Of a DNA stretch of 64,000 bases, positions 51,447 to 60,272 are shown in pieces. The notes beneath the pieces are model-generated. The model did no database searches. It was not told the DNA's origin and worked only from the letters and a program-made list of their open reading frames with translations. The stretch is from Eshraghiella sp964414835 (GTDB taxonomy: Bacteria > Bacillota > Clostridia > Lachnospirales > Lachnospiraceae), in contig CAYPWY010000007.1 of the NCBI GenBank assembly GCA_964414835.1, positions 1 to 64,000 of the forward strand. The letters run 5' to 3'. The position numbers and the translations under genes are program-made. Every line of letters starts with the position of its first letter. Positions within the stretch are counted from its first letter, which is position 1.

Positions 51447-52937
51447 TTATTTACCCATAACACGCCCAAACTGCTCCAGCAAATCCCCTGCCAGAACCGT
51501 ATGCATATTGTTCTCTGCCGCTGCAGCTTCGCCTGCCAGTCCATGTATATACACTCCCATAGCCGCCGCAGAGAAAGGCTCAAGCCGGCAGGACAACATT
51601 CCTGCAATAACACCTGTAAGAACATCACCCATTCCGCCTTTGCTCATAGCTGCACAACCGGAATTATTTATATAGGTTCTCGGTTCAAAGGATGCAACTA
51701 CTGTGGATGCGTTTTTAAGAACGCATATCACATTATTTTCTGCGGCAAAATTAACAGCTGCACCTACGGAATCAGCAAGTATTTCCGCCTTTGAAAGTCC
51801 GCTCAGACGTGCCATCTCCCCTATATGCGGTGTAATTATAACAGTTGAACCACAGCTTTTCAATAGTGATATATCCTCTGCAATAATATTTAATCCGTCA
51901 GCATCAATTATTACCGGACATTTGGCAACGCTCAGAACTTTTTTAATTATTTTTGCGGCTGTATAGTCGGTGGAAAGCCCCGGCCCGGCTATTATCACAT
52001 CAGCCTTGGCAGCGCCTTCACCCACAGCCTCAGCCGCATTATCGTCATTGTATCCCTTAACTATTGCCTCCGGCAGCAGATTTCTTATAACTCCGCAGTT
52101 ATTTTCGTGGGTAAGTACCTCCACAAGTCCCGCACCGCACCTGTATGCGGCCGCAGCCGCCAAATAAGCAGCTCCGCTCATATTTTCGCTTCCTGCGATA
52201 ACTAATGTCCTTCCGTAGCTTCCTTTGTTGGACATGGCATCCCTGACCGGGATTCCATATACATCATCAGTGGTAAAGTACATAGCTGCCCCAAGATTCC
52301 TTACCGCCTCCGGACAAAATCCTATATCCGCCACTGTCACCTCTCCTGCCAAGGCTTTACCCGGATATAACATAAGCCCCTGTTTATTATATCCGAATGT
52401 CACTGTGGCATCAGCATGTATGGCAGTCCCCATAACACATCCCGTATCCGCATTCACGCCTGACGGAATATCCACGCTAACAACCACATTACTGCAGGCA
52501 TTGATTTTGTCGATAATTCCGGCGTATGACCCGGAAATCTCCCTTGACAAGCCTATGCCGAAAACTGCATCTATTATAATATCATATTCATCTATTGCCG
52601 ATAGGTTACGAACCGCCATACCGGAGCGCACTGCAATGTCAAGCTGAATATTAAACTCCTCTGTGGCGTGTTCTTTATCGCCTGCAATTATAATATCCAC
52701 AGCCATCCCCTGCCATGTAAGGATTCTGGCAGCCGCCACTCCATCCGCGCCGTTATTTCCGCATCCGCACACCGCGCATATTTTAACGGCCCTCCCGAAA
52801 TCAACAGCAATCTGCGCCGTTTTTGAGGCAACCTCAAAAGCCGCCCGTTCCATAAGAACCACGGAAGGTATTCCCATTTTTTCAATTGTGTAAATGTCTA
52901 CGGACTTTGCCATAGCACCTGTCAAAACATATTTCAT
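51447..52937 (-). CDS. nnr: Bifunctional NAD(P)H-hydrate repair enzyme
   Basis: 496 residues. The N-terminal epimerase (YjeF_N, about 1-215: CGCGNNGADGVAAARIL) converts R to S hydrates; the C-terminal ADP-dependent dehydratase (about 225-496: NKGSYGRTLVIAGSENMSGAAYLAA, PHIGEMARLSG, MSKGGMGDVLTGVIAGML) repairs them. Two domains in one chain, as in E. coli YjeF. ATG 52937 lies just after the terminator at 52962-52991, so it should have its own promoter. Confidence 0.95.
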   Translation of the reverse strand: MKYVLTGAMAKSVDIYTIEKMGIPSVVLMERAAFEVASKTAQIAVDFGRAVKICAVCGCGNNGADGVAAARILTWQGMAVDIIIAGDKEHATEEFNIQLDIAVRSGMAVRNLSAIDEYDIIIDAVFGIGLSREISGSYAGIIDKINACSNVVVSVDIPSGVNADTGCVMGTAIHADATVTFGYNKQGLMLYPGKALAGEVTVADIGFCPEAVRNLGAAMYFTTDDVYGIPVRDAMSNKGSYGRTLVIAGSENMSGAAYLAAAAAYRCGAGLVEVLTHENNCGVIRNLLPEAIVKGYNDDNAAEAVGEGAAKADVIIAGPGLSTDYTAAKIIKKVLSVAKCPVIIDADGLNIIAEDISLLKSCGSTVIITPHIGEMARLSGLSKAEILADSVGAAVNFAAENNVICVLKNASTVVASFEPRTYINNSGCAAMSKGGMGDVLTGVIAGMLSCRLEPFSAAAMGVYIHGLAGEAAAAENNMHTVLAGDLLEQFGRVMGK

Positions 52938-52961
52938 ATGAACTCCGCTTTTATTGAAAGT

Positions 52962-52991
52962 AAAAAAGAGTTTCGACGCCGAAACTCTTTT
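52962..52991 (-). terminator. Terminator of the rex - coiled-coil operon
   Basis: Stem AAGAGTTTCG/CGAAACTCTT with 4-base loop and TTTTTT on the minus strand (A/T rich on both sides, so it may work both ways). Confidence 0.85.
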
Positions 52992-53021
52992 CCGGGCGAT
53001 TTACCCATTATTATTTGGATG

Positions 53022-53627
53022 TCAGTCTTTTTTATCCGATTTGTTATCAAAGACCTCCATCATCTCATGTCCCAACAAATCATGCATATATGTATATATC
53101 TCTGTGTTTTTTGTTTCTTTATCCTGCTTTATAAGAATCTTTTTCTTAAGCTCAATACGCATATCATTAATCCATTTCCCCAGAAGCTGTATATCCTCAT
53201 AATTCTGGTGTATCCTGTCATAACACACCTGAACACCTTCTATAATAAGCTCAAGATTGGCGTTACGTATCTTCTCAGGTATTTCAAGCTCCTCCTGCTC
53301 TAACTGGGCAATTTTATCCTTAGCCTCCATCACAAGATTTTTATTGGTACTCATAAGCTTCTGCCGCTTGGCATCGGACATTTCGGTATTTTCTACATTA
53401 TTTATAATTGACTTCATCAAGTCTGTCTTTATCTTGCGGACATCCTTAAGGTCATTGGTTATCTGTCCCTGCCTTTTAAGCAGAGCATTAAGCTTCTTCT
53501 CTAACTGCCTGATTTCCGGCGTCTTGTCTTTCTCCGGAAAAAGCCTGTGATAACGTTCATCCAATGTCACTATAGGCAGACGCTTGTATGCAATGCTTTT
53601 CTTAACTTCTTCAATAGTAAGAGCCAT
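53022..53627 (-). CDS. Coiled-coil protein co-transcribed with rex, function unknown
   Basis: 201 residues, predicted almost wholly helical and charged. Long heptad-like stretches at about residues 38-115 (EIRQLEKKLNALLKRQGQ... and EAKDKIAQLEQEELEIPEKI) suggest a coiled-coil dimer. No membrane segment, metal motif or catalytic signature. It starts 3 bp after the rex stop with AGGAG, so it belongs to the rex message. The family was not recognised; a septation, envelope or regulatory-scaffold role is possible but unsupported. Confidence 0.8.
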   Translation of the reverse strand: MALTIEEVKKSIAYKRLPIVTLDERYHRLFPEKDKTPEIRQLEKKLNALLKRQGQITNDLKDVRKIKTDLMKSIINNVENTEMSDAKRQKLMSTNKNLVMEAKDKIAQLEQEELEIPEKIRNANLELIIEGVQVCYDRIHQNYEDIQLLGKWINDMRIELKKKILIKQDKETKNTEIYTYMHDLLGHEMMEVFDNKSDKKD

Positions 53628-53630
53628 TTT

Positions 53631-54260
53631 CTACTCCTGTCTTGCAATGTTATATGATAAAGTCATAAGGCTTTCAGATAAATGCACATTCTCAACCACA
53701 ACATTCTTGGGTACTATTAAATCCATATGGGCGAAATTCCATATTCCCTTGATACCGGCTTCAACCGCTATTCTTGCCACTTCATTAGCACTTGTCTTGG
53801 GAATCGTCAGCGCCATAATCTCTATCCCGTTATCCCGTATGAAGCCGCTCATCTCATCCATAGTCATTATTTTGGCTCCTCGGCATTCCCTTCCTATTAA
53901 TTCGGGATTGCTGTCAAACATGCCCTTTACAACAAAACCTCTCTTGGCAAAATTTGCATAATTGGCAAGAGCCCGCCCAAGATTTCCGGCTCCCGCAATT
54001 ATTATATTATGAACACGGTCCATTCCCAGTATTTTAGCTATTTCATCATGAAGATACTCTACATTATATCCGTAACCCTGCTGTCCAAATCCGCCAAAAT
54101 GATTTAAATCCTGTCTTATCTGTGATGCTGACACCTTCATTCGGCTGCTCAAATCACCGGAAGATATTCTCTCAACTCCGTTATCTAAAAGTTCCTCTAA
54201 ATATCTGTAATATCTGGGCAGTCTCTTGACAACAGCCATTGAAATTTCATTGCGGTCCAT
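53631..54260 (-). CDS. rex: Redox-sensing transcriptional repressor Rex
   Basis: 209 residues. Represses fermentation and respiration genes until NADH rises. N-terminal winged helix (AVVKRLPRYYRYLEELLD, SSRMKVSASQIRQDLNHFGGFGQQGYGY) and Rossmann domain with IIAGAGNLGRALANY for NADH. Start ATG 54260 with GAGGAGG. Promoter 54330-54358 is nested in a terminator loop. No Rex site (TTGTTAA-type) was seen at this promoter. Confidence 0.97.
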   Translation of the reverse strand: MDRNEISMAVVKRLPRYYRYLEELLDNGVERISSGDLSSRMKVSASQIRQDLNHFGGFGQQGYGYNVEYLHDEIAKILGMDRVHNIIIAGAGNLGRALANYANFAKRGFVVKGMFDSNPELIGRECRGAKIMTMDEMSGFIRDNGIEIMALTIPKTSANEVARIAVEAGIKGIWNFAHMDLIVPKNVVVENVHLSESLMTLSYNIARQE

Positions 54261-54302
54261 ATATATGCCTCCTCTATACCCGGCTCAATCTTTCTGCACA
54301 AT

Positions 54303-54364
54303 AAAAAATTGACATCATCAATACATACAATTTTAGCAGTATGAATGATAAATGTCAATTTTTT
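54303..54364. terminator. Bidirectional terminator between the ABC operon and rex
   Basis: Arms AAAAAATTGACAT (54303-54315) and ATGTCAATTTTTT (54352-54364), 13 bp perfectly paired, around a 36-base loop that contains the rex -10 box. Confidence 0.75.
54330..54358 (-). promoter_or_regulatory. Promoter of rex
   Basis: Minus-strand -35 TTGACA (54353-54358), 17-bp spacer, -10 TAAAAT (54330-54335). The -35 box is part of the terminator's right arm. Confidence 0.7.
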
Positions 54365-54385
54365 ACTTTATCACAATATGGTATT

Positions 54386-55150
54386 TTAAAGACTTACTTT
54401 TCTCTTAAGCAGTTCCGACACGCCTATATATGTTCCTATTATGAAAACAATCTCAAACAAATACAGAAGCCATGAGCCACCAATAATCTGAAGAAAGCTG
54501 TCTCCAAAGTCAAATGTCGGTATAAAATTGGATATGACAGATGCCGCTATCCTTATTGCCAAAAAAAGTCCGAATGCCAGCCAGCCTTTGCCTTTCTTGT
54601 TGGCAAGAATCGTAGCACTGAGTGTTATTGCAAGATAAGCAAAGCTTACGGTAAGAAGAATATTTAACCATATGCTTGTGATTGTTGCCGCAATGCTTAT
54701 AACAATATCCATTATTCCTGAGCCGGAAACCATGCTGAGCATCTCATTAATAATCTCCGTAATATCCCTGAAATTGGCATATTTTATGAATACGAGCTGT
54801 ACATCAAGATATATAAAAAGAATATATAATACCGATGCCAGAACCGTCATCAAAAACAGCATAAGATATTTTGCTCCGACTATCTTATATGTTGAATTAG
54901 GGGTCATAAAAGTCATAAAGCTGTACTTGGAATTGAGTTCTCTGGCATATGATATAACTCCCATAATCATCAGGAAAACTATAACCGCCCAGCCGCAAAG
55001 CATAAATAAGATTACCGATATCATAAGATTGGTATCACTTTCAAATATTATACTTCCGGCAAGATATGCTTCAAGTGCAATCAGTACGGCAAAAATTACA
55101 ATATATGGCGTCAAATCTTTTCTGAGTTCATATTTAATGAGCTTGAGCAT
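54386..55150 (-). CDS. ABC transporter membrane subunit
   Basis: 254 residues from the ATG at 55150 (GGAGG, 8-bp spacing), overlapping the ATPase gene by 17 bp. Six hydrophobic segments in the manner of ABC-2 type or YtrC-like permeases. No conserved active site can be named. It pairs with the ATPase at 55134-55850 as a two-component exporter of unknown cargo. Confidence 0.8.
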   Translation of the reverse strand: MLKLIKYELRKDLTPYIVIFAVLIALEAYLAGSIIFESDTNLMISVILFMLCGWAVIVFLMIMGVISYARELNSKYSFMTFMTPNSTYKIVGAKYLMLFLMTVLASVLYILFIYLDVQLVFIKYANFRDITEIINEMLSMVSGSGIMDIVISIAATITSIWLNILLTVSFAYLAITLSATILANKKGKGWLAFGLFLAIRIAASVISNFIPTFDFGDSFLQIIGGSWLLYLFEIVFIIGTYIGVSELLKRKVSL

Positions 55151-55850
55151 ATGGTACACCTCCCCATCCGTATACTTCCTTATACAACTGTACAAGGGAT
55201 TTCTGATTGACTGCCCGCAGCTTGTCGGCATCTCCGGCAAGTACAAGCTCTCCGTTCTTCATAAAAAGAGCCCCATTGACAACATGTTCCAGCTCATCCA
55301 CAAGATGGCTTGATACAACGATTGTCCTGTTTCCTCCTGCGTTGGCAATAATTGCATTGATTATTACCTCTCTGGCAAGAATGTCAATACCGTTAAGAGG
55401 CTCATCAAGCATTATTATATCTGCATTACGGGAAAGCGCCACGGCAATTTTTAATTTGGCAAGCATACCTGTTGACATATTTTTAACCTTGTCGTTAAAC
55501 TGCAGCCCCATTTTGCCAAGCAGGTCATAGAATACCGTTTCACTGAAATCCTTATAAAAATCTTTATAAAATTTAACTATATCACGAATTGTCATATACG
55601 GATAAAAATAACTCTCGGTAGGCATATAAACTATATGCGCCCTGCTTTCACAGCTCAATGGTTCACCATTAAGCTGTATGCTGCCTGATGTAGGCTTTAT
55701 AAGTCCCACAATCATCTTCATAAGCGTTGTCTTTCCACTGCCGTTAGGCCCCAAAAGAGCATAAACCCTGCCCGATTCAAGCTTCATATTGACGTGGTTG
55801 ACAGCCGTACATGAATAATACTTCTTAACTAATTCATCGCAAATCAGCAT
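55134..55850 (-). CDS. ABC transporter ATPase, YtrB/BcrA-like
   Basis: 238 residues from the ATG at 55850 (GGAGG, 8-bp spacing). Walker A GPNGSGKTT, Q-loop MPTESYFYPY, signature MSTGMLAKL (with the central residues changed from LSGGQ), Walker B IIMLDEPLNGID and H-loop VVSSHLVDEL. Altered signature of this kind is usual for YtrB-type ATPases. Promoter at 55898-55926, back to back with that of the purine gene. Confidence 0.87.
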   Translation of the reverse strand: MLICDELVKKYYSCTAVNHVNMKLESGRVYALLGPNGSGKTTLMKMIVGLIKPTSGSIQLNGEPLSCESRAHIVYMPTESYFYPYMTIRDIVKFYKDFYKDFSETVFYDLLGKMGLQFNDKVKNMSTGMLAKLKIAVALSRNADIIMLDEPLNGIDILAREVIINAIIANAGGNRTIVVSSHLVDELEHVVNGALFMKNGELVLAGDADKLRAVNQKSLVQLYKEVYGWGGVPYAQAH

Positions 55851-55897
55851 ATCAATTTCCTCCACCATATTTTACCTTAATTTTAATGTTATTTAAT

Positions 55898-55926
55898 AGT
55901 ATATCACTAATTTCTTCACATAGCAA
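55898..55926 (-). promoter_or_regulatory. Promoter of the ABC exporter operon
   Basis: Minus-strand -35 TTGCTA (55921-55926), 17-bp spacer, -10 TATACT (55898-55903). Confidence 0.6.
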
Positions 55927-55927
55927 G

Positions 55928-55956
55928 TTGCAAAGAAATTTTCAATAATGTATACT
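55928..55956 (+). promoter_or_regulatory. Promoter of the purine nucleoside phosphorylase gene
   Basis: -35 TTGCAA (55928-55933), 17-bp spacer, -10 TATACT (55951-55956). Expected transcription start near 55963 leaves room for the ATG at 55991 but not for a ribosome site before the ATG at 55970. Confidence 0.65.
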
Positions 55957-55990
55957 AATATAAAATATTATGGCGAGGTATTATATTTTT

Positions 55991-56815
55991 ATGGCAGACA
56001 TTATGCAGATGATTGAGGACGCGGCATCCTATATTAAAGACCGCATTGATTTTACACCTGAGATTGCAATAATTCTCGGTTCAGGACTGGGACCTCTGGC
56101 TAAGGAGGTCACTGACCCGGTTGTTATGAAATATTCCGACATTCCCCATTTTAAGGCATCAACAGTTGCAGGACATGCCGGTGAGCTTATAGCAGGAACC
56201 GTTGAAGGGCGCAGTGTGCTTGTTATGAATGGACGCTTTCATTATTATGAGGGTCATACTATGGATGTGGTCACACTTCCCATACGCGTTTTTGCCAGAC
56301 TGGGTATTAAGAATTTGATTGTCACCAATGCCGCCGGAGGAATCAAGGATTCCCTGCATCCCGGTCAGATTATGCTTATCAATGACCACCTGAGTTTTAT
56401 GTGTCAGTCGCCTCTCATTGGTTCTAATCTTGATGAGTTCGGCGTGCGTTTCCCTGATATGACGGAGGTTTATACCAAATCGCTTATTAAGCTTGCACAC
56501 CGCATCGCTGATGATAACGGCATTGATGTTCAGGAAGGTGTATACTGCTATTTCCGGGGGCCCCAATATGAAACTCCGGCAGAGATACGTGCCGTCCGTA
56601 TGCTTGGTGCCGATGCTGCCGGAATGTCTACCGTTCCTGAGGCGATTACGGCAAGACACTGCGGTATGAGGATTCTCGGCATATCCCTCATTACCAACAA
56701 AGCCGCCGGACTTGGCGGCACAGGGCTTTCACATGCCGAGGTTACCGATATTGCCCACCGCGCTGAGCAAAACATGGTAACACTGGTAAAAAATATAATT
56801 GGCGAGTGGAAATAA
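55991..56815 (+). CDS. Purine nucleoside phosphorylase (class I, trimeric type)
   Basis: 274 residues from the ATG at 55991, chosen from the promoter position and the GCGAGG before it. Splits inosine and guanosine with phosphate for purine salvage. Phosphate loop ILGSGLGPLAKEV, GRFHYYEGHTM, TNAAGGI, the Glu/Tyr stretch CYFRGPQYETPAEIR, VPEAITARHCGM and SLITNKAAGL fit the PunA/human PNP class. Stop lies next to the ABC-F start, forming a two-gene run. Confidence 0.94.
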   Translation: MADIMQMIEDAASYIKDRIDFTPEIAIILGSGLGPLAKEVTDPVVMKYSDIPHFKASTVAGHAGELIAGTVEGRSVLVMNGRFHYYEGHTMDVVTLPIRVFARLGIKNLIVTNAAGGIKDSLHPGQIMLINDHLSFMCQSPLIGSNLDEFGVRFPDMTEVYTKSLIKLAHRIADDNGIDVQEGVYCYFRGPQYETPAEIRAVRMLGADAAGMSTVPEAITARHCGMRILGISLITNKAAGLGGTGLSHAEVTDIAHRAEQNMVTLVKNIIGEWK

Positions 56816-56817
56816 TT

Positions 56818-58725
56818 ATGGTTTTGAATTGCAGCAATATATGTAAAACTTTCATAGCAGATGAGATACTGCACAATGTATCTTTTCATATAGAAGAGGG
56901 AGAAAAAGCCGCCATCGTAGGAATTAACGGTGCAGGCAAATCTACTCTGTTAAAAATTATTATGAATGAGCTTGATGCTGACAGCGGCATTGTAACAATA
57001 GCAAAGGAACACACCATAGGCTATCTTGCCCAGCATCAGGACATCTCCTCGGACAGAACCATCTATCAGGAGGTCATGACCGTCAAAAAGGATATTGTTG
57101 ACTTGGAGCTGACCCTAAGGTCATTGGAACATCAGATGAAACACGCAGAAGGTCAGGAGCTTGAAAAGCTTCTTAATACTTACACTTTGCGTAATCACGA
57201 ATTTGAACAGCAGAACGGCTATGCCGCACGCAGCGAGGTTGTAGGCGTATTAAAAGGTCTTGGTTTTACGGAAAAGGAGTTTGACAAAAGAATATCACTG
57301 CTGTCCGGCGGTGAAAAAACACGAGTTTCCCTCAGCAAGCTTTTGCTGAGCAAACCGGACATTCTTCTTTTGGATGAGCCTACCAATCACCTTGACCTGC
57401 CGTCAATTGCATGGCTGGAGACATACCTTACCAATTATGCAGGCAGCGTTGTAATCGTGGCTCATGACAGGTATTTTCTCGATAAGATAGTCGACAAAAT
57501 CATAGAGCTTGACAACGGTATATGCACTGTATATTCGGGAACATATTCGGATTATTCAGCCAAACGCGCCCAGGTAAGGGCTGCACGTCTCAAGGCTTAC
57601 TATAATAACCAGCGTGAAATCAGACATCAGCAGGAAGTTATCGACAAACTCAAATCATTTAACCGTGAGAAATCCATAAAGCGTGCAGAGAGCCGTGAAA
57701 AAATGCTTGCCAAAATGGACGTAGTTGAAAAGCCTCTTGAAGATTCCGACGGAATGCATTTTAAACTTGAACCGGCAGTCATAAGCGGCAATGATGTACT
57801 AAGCGTAACAGGTCTTACCAAAAGCTTTGGAGAGCGGACTCTTTTCAGTAATATTGATTTTGAAATAAAGCGCGGAGAGCGTGTTGCACTTATAGGTGCC
57901 AACGGAACAGGCAAAACTACCATTCTTAAAATAATCAACGGGCTTTGTGAAGCTGACGGCGGCGTTGTCAGACTTGGCGCCAATGTGGAATGCGGCTACT
58001 ATGACCAGGAGCACAATGTTCTGGATATGGATAAAACTCTTTTTGACGAAATATCGGATACATATCCCGATATGAATAATACCAAGATACGCAATGTTCT
58101 TGCGGCTTTTCTTTTTACGGATGACGATGTGTTCAAGCGCATCGGCGACTTAAGCGGAGGTGAACGAGGCAGAGTACTGCTTGCCAAGCTTATGCTGTCC
58201 AACTCCAATCTTCTTCTTTTGGACGAGCCCACCAACCACCTTGATATCAATTCCAAGGAAATATTAGAGGAAGCGCTTAATAATTACACCGGCACCTGTT
58301 TTTTCGTGTCCCACGACAGATATTTTATCAATTCGGTTGCCACCCGTATTCTTGACTTGCAAAATTGCACCATAACTAATTATATAGGCAATTATGACTA
58401 CTATCTGGAGAAATCCGTCGCCTCTGCTTCAATCCAGAATCAGAGCACAGCTTCTGATTTTGCTGTTGTATCTACAGCCAAGGAAGACCGCCTTATCAAA
58501 AAAGAGGAACAGGCAAGGGAGCGCAGACGGCTCAATGAAATCGCCAGAATTGAGTCCAGAATATCGGATATAGACAGGCTCATTGAAGAAACAGACATTG
58601 AGCTTTCCAACGAACAGGTATACACCGACCACAATAAGTCGTCAGAGCTTAGCAGTAACCGGGAAAAGCTCATAGCCGAACAGGAGGAATTATATATCCA
58701 ATGGGAAAGTCTGGAAAACTCCTGA
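56818..58725 (+). CDS. ABC-F family ATPase
   Basis: 635 residues from the ATG at 56818; an upstream ATG at 56806 overlaps the previous gene. Two ABC domains in one chain and no membrane part, the mark of ABC-F translation factors (EttA, YdiF, Uup groups). Walker A loops GINGAGKST and GANGTGKTT, signatures LSGGEKTR and LSGGERGR, Walker B boxes LLLDEPTNHLD twice. The interdomain P-site tRNA linker and a C-terminal coiled coil (about 560-630) are present. It could act in stalled-ribosome rescue or antibiotic resistance; a resistance role is not shown by the sequence. Confidence 0.92.
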   Translation: MVLNCSNICKTFIADEILHNVSFHIEEGEKAAIVGINGAGKSTLLKIIMNELDADSGIVTIAKEHTIGYLAQHQDISSDRTIYQEVMTVKKDIVDLELTLRSLEHQMKHAEGQELEKLLNTYTLRNHEFEQQNGYAARSEVVGVLKGLGFTEKEFDKRISLLSGGEKTRVSLSKLLLSKPDILLLDEPTNHLDLPSIAWLETYLTNYAGSVVIVAHDRYFLDKIVDKIIELDNGICTVYSGTYSDYSAKRAQVRAARLKAYYNNQREIRHQQEVIDKLKSFNREKSIKRAESREKMLAKMDVVEKPLEDSDGMHFKLEPAVISGNDVLSVTGLTKSFGERTLFSNIDFEIKRGERVALIGANGTGKTTILKIINGLCEADGGVVRLGANVECGYYDQEHNVLDMDKTLFDEISDTYPDMNNTKIRNVLAAFLFTDDDVFKRIGDLSGGERGRVLLAKLMLSNSNLLLLDEPTNHLDINSKEILEEALNNYTGTCFFVSHDRYFINSVATRILDLQNCTITNYIGNYDYYLEKSVASASIQNQSTASDFAVVSTAKEDRLIKKEEQARERRRLNEIARIESRISDIDRLIEETDIELSNEQVYTDHNKSSELSSNREKLIAEQEELYIQWESLENS

Positions 58726-58741
58726 TTACATATATCAGGCA

Positions 58742-58787
58742 CAAAAACGGCATTGCAGCAGTTGTTACTGAGGCAATGCCGTTTTGT
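58742..58787. terminator. Bidirectional terminator between ABC-F and acetyltransferase genes
   Basis: Perfect 13-bp stem AAAACGGCATTGC/GCAATGCCGTTTT; T-rich on one side and A-rich on the other, serving the convergent genes. Confidence 0.85.
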
Positions 58788-59218
58788 TATTCCAAACCGG
58801 ATTTGTCAATATAAATTATCATTCCCGGACCAAGTCCCTCCGTAGGTCTTGCCGTAAATCCATGCTGTATATAAAACTGTTCTCGTCCCTTGGCACACAT
58901 CAGACAAAGCATCATACGCGTACCCGGCTGTGTAATTCCCTTAACATAATCCTTAAGCATTCTCAAAATACTTCCGCCTATATTATGCCCTTGCGCCTCA
59001 GGAAGTACAACCAAATCCTGAATATATGAAACAACTGCGCCGTCTCCGACAATTCTTCCCATACCCACAGGTTCTCCATCAACATACGCGCACAAGGTAT
59101 ACAGAGCATTCTTTAGTGCCCATTCCGCCTGATTTCTCGATAACTCTATCCATCCTACCCTGTGCCTTAACATAAGGTATGTATCCACATCAAGCTGATT
59201 TTCTCTTATCTCTAACAT
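58787..59218 (-). CDS. GNAT-family N-acetyltransferase
   Basis: 143 residues. Acetyl-CoA motif A is VVLPEAQGHNIGGSILRML (Q/R-x-x-G-x-G/A pattern). The core is short, close to yjaB/ElaA-like GNATs. The substrate is unknown. ATG 59218 with AAAGAGG. It converges on the ABC-F gene and lies 24 bp downstream of the NYN-domain gene, probably in one operon. Confidence 0.85.
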   Translation of the reverse strand: MLEIRENQLDVDTYLMLRHRVGWIELSRNQAEWALKNALYTLCAYVDGEPVGMGRIVGDGAVVSYIQDLVVLPEAQGHNIGGSILRMLKDYVKGITQPGTRMMLCLMCAKGREQFYIQHGFTARPTEGLGPGMIIYIDKSGLE

Positions 59219-59242
59219 AATAAGCCTCTTTCAAACGACTGA

Positions 59243-59989
59243 TTATTTTATCCCGAAGCTTTCGTTTATACGCTTCCAGTCTGCCTTGAGAATACGCTGA
59301 TTACGTCCTCTGAATTCCGATTTTTCCTCGTACAGATATTTCTGGCTCAAAAGTCCATCCAGTGTAGCCTGTATACGCTCCTTAGGAATTTTATTATACT
59401 CAGACACACCTTTGACCGTCTTCCAATATGTGGCAACCTTATTCATGCTTTTAAGTCTTTTGAGCGAATCAAGTATCAGGTCGATATAAAACTGCTGCTC
59501 CTGAACCTGTCTCGGCATCTCAACATATGAGTTGGCCGATGACTTAAGCTTATTGCTGAGGGCATGTTTAACAGCATATATAATAACCTTCTTATTAAGC
59601 TCCCGCAGGTACTGCACTGCAAGATTAAAATGTCCATCACCTGTAAAAATAATAAACACATCAGGAGAATTTTTCTTAGCAGCTTCTCTGTAAATTGCAT
59701 CAAGAATAATAAAATCTGTAAAATCTTTATCAACGCCGTCTTTCATACTGGCTGTATGTATAACGTTCTTGGTATATTTGCCAAGCTTATCAAGTTCAGG
59801 GCCTATAACCCGGTTATTAAAATCTCCGTAAAAATATAATTTCTGAATCTTATATTCACTGCGTATTTCATTATACCATTCCTCTACATTGGGAACCATA
59901 TTAAACTTGTTGGTATATGAATAAAACCAATGCTCATAATCCACAAATGCTGCCGCTGTCTGTTTTCTGCTGATTCCAAATAATCCCAC
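59243..59989 (-). CDS. NYN (PIN-like) domain protein
   Basis: 248 residues from a GTG at 59989 with GGAGG 7 bp upstream. NYN/LabA-like fold: the N-terminal acidic cluster FVDYEHWFYSY, then DFIILDAIYREA and FIIFTGDGHFNLAVQYLR, with the acidic residues that bind metal in PIN-type RNases. A C-terminal winged-helix part (about residues 170-245) could bind nucleic acid. Likely an RNase of unknown target. Own promoter at 60041-60069. Confidence 0.85.
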   Translation of the reverse strand: MGLFGISRKQTAAAFVDYEHWFYSYTNKFNMVPNVEEWYNEIRSEYKIQKLYFYGDFNNRVIGPELDKLGKYTKNVIHTASMKDGVDKDFTDFIILDAIYREAAKKNSPDVFIIFTGDGHFNLAVQYLRELNKKVIIYAVKHALSNKLKSSANSYVEMPRQVQEQQFYIDLILDSLKRLKSMNKVATYWKTVKGVSEYNKIPKERIQATLDGLLSQKYLYEEKSEFRGRNQRILKADWKRINESFGIK

Positions 59990-60040
59990 CTTTCTCCTCC
60001 TTTCTTAAATAATATGTATGTCCAAAGACATATCGCTTTT

Positions 60041-60069
60041 ATTATATAACTTTGGTTTGTCTTTTGCAA
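60041..60069 (-). promoter_or_regulatory. Promoter of the NYN gene
   Basis: Minus-strand -35 TTGCAA (60064-60069), 17-bp spacer, -10 TATAAT (60041-60046). Confidence 0.7.
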
Positions 60070-60085
60070 CACAAAATAAAAAGCG

Positions 60086-60101
60086 GCACAAGATGTTGTG
60101 T
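60086..60101. promoter_or_regulatory. NrdR box 1
   Basis: A 16-bp site with core CACAAGATGTTGTG, close to the NrdR consensus ACACwATATmTTGTGT. Its centre is 31 bp from that of box 2, the spacing known for paired NrdR sites. Confidence 0.75.
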
Positions 60102-60116
60102 ATTTTTTTGTATTTT

Positions 60117-60132
60117 TAACAACATCTTGTAG
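60117..60132. promoter_or_regulatory. NrdR box 2
   Basis: Core ACAACATCTTGT, near the reverse complement of box 1 (12 of 14 bases). It overlaps the nrdD -35 box, so bound NrdR would block RNA polymerase. Confidence 0.75.
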
Positions 60133-60158
60133 ACACTCACCAGATATAGTGTTATAAT
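60130..60158 (+). promoter_or_regulatory. Promoter of nrdD-nrdG
   Basis: -35 TAGACA (60130-60135), 17-bp spacer, perfect -10 TATAAT (60153-60158). The leader to the nrdD start is about 108 bases. Confidence 0.8.
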
Positions 60159-60272
60159 GTTAACCATAGTACATTATATTGTGATTTTTTGTGAATTTAC
60201 ATATCAGGGTTTGATGCCCAATATATACACATAAATTAATTATTAAAAAAAAGGTTTGTTCAGGAGGATGTT

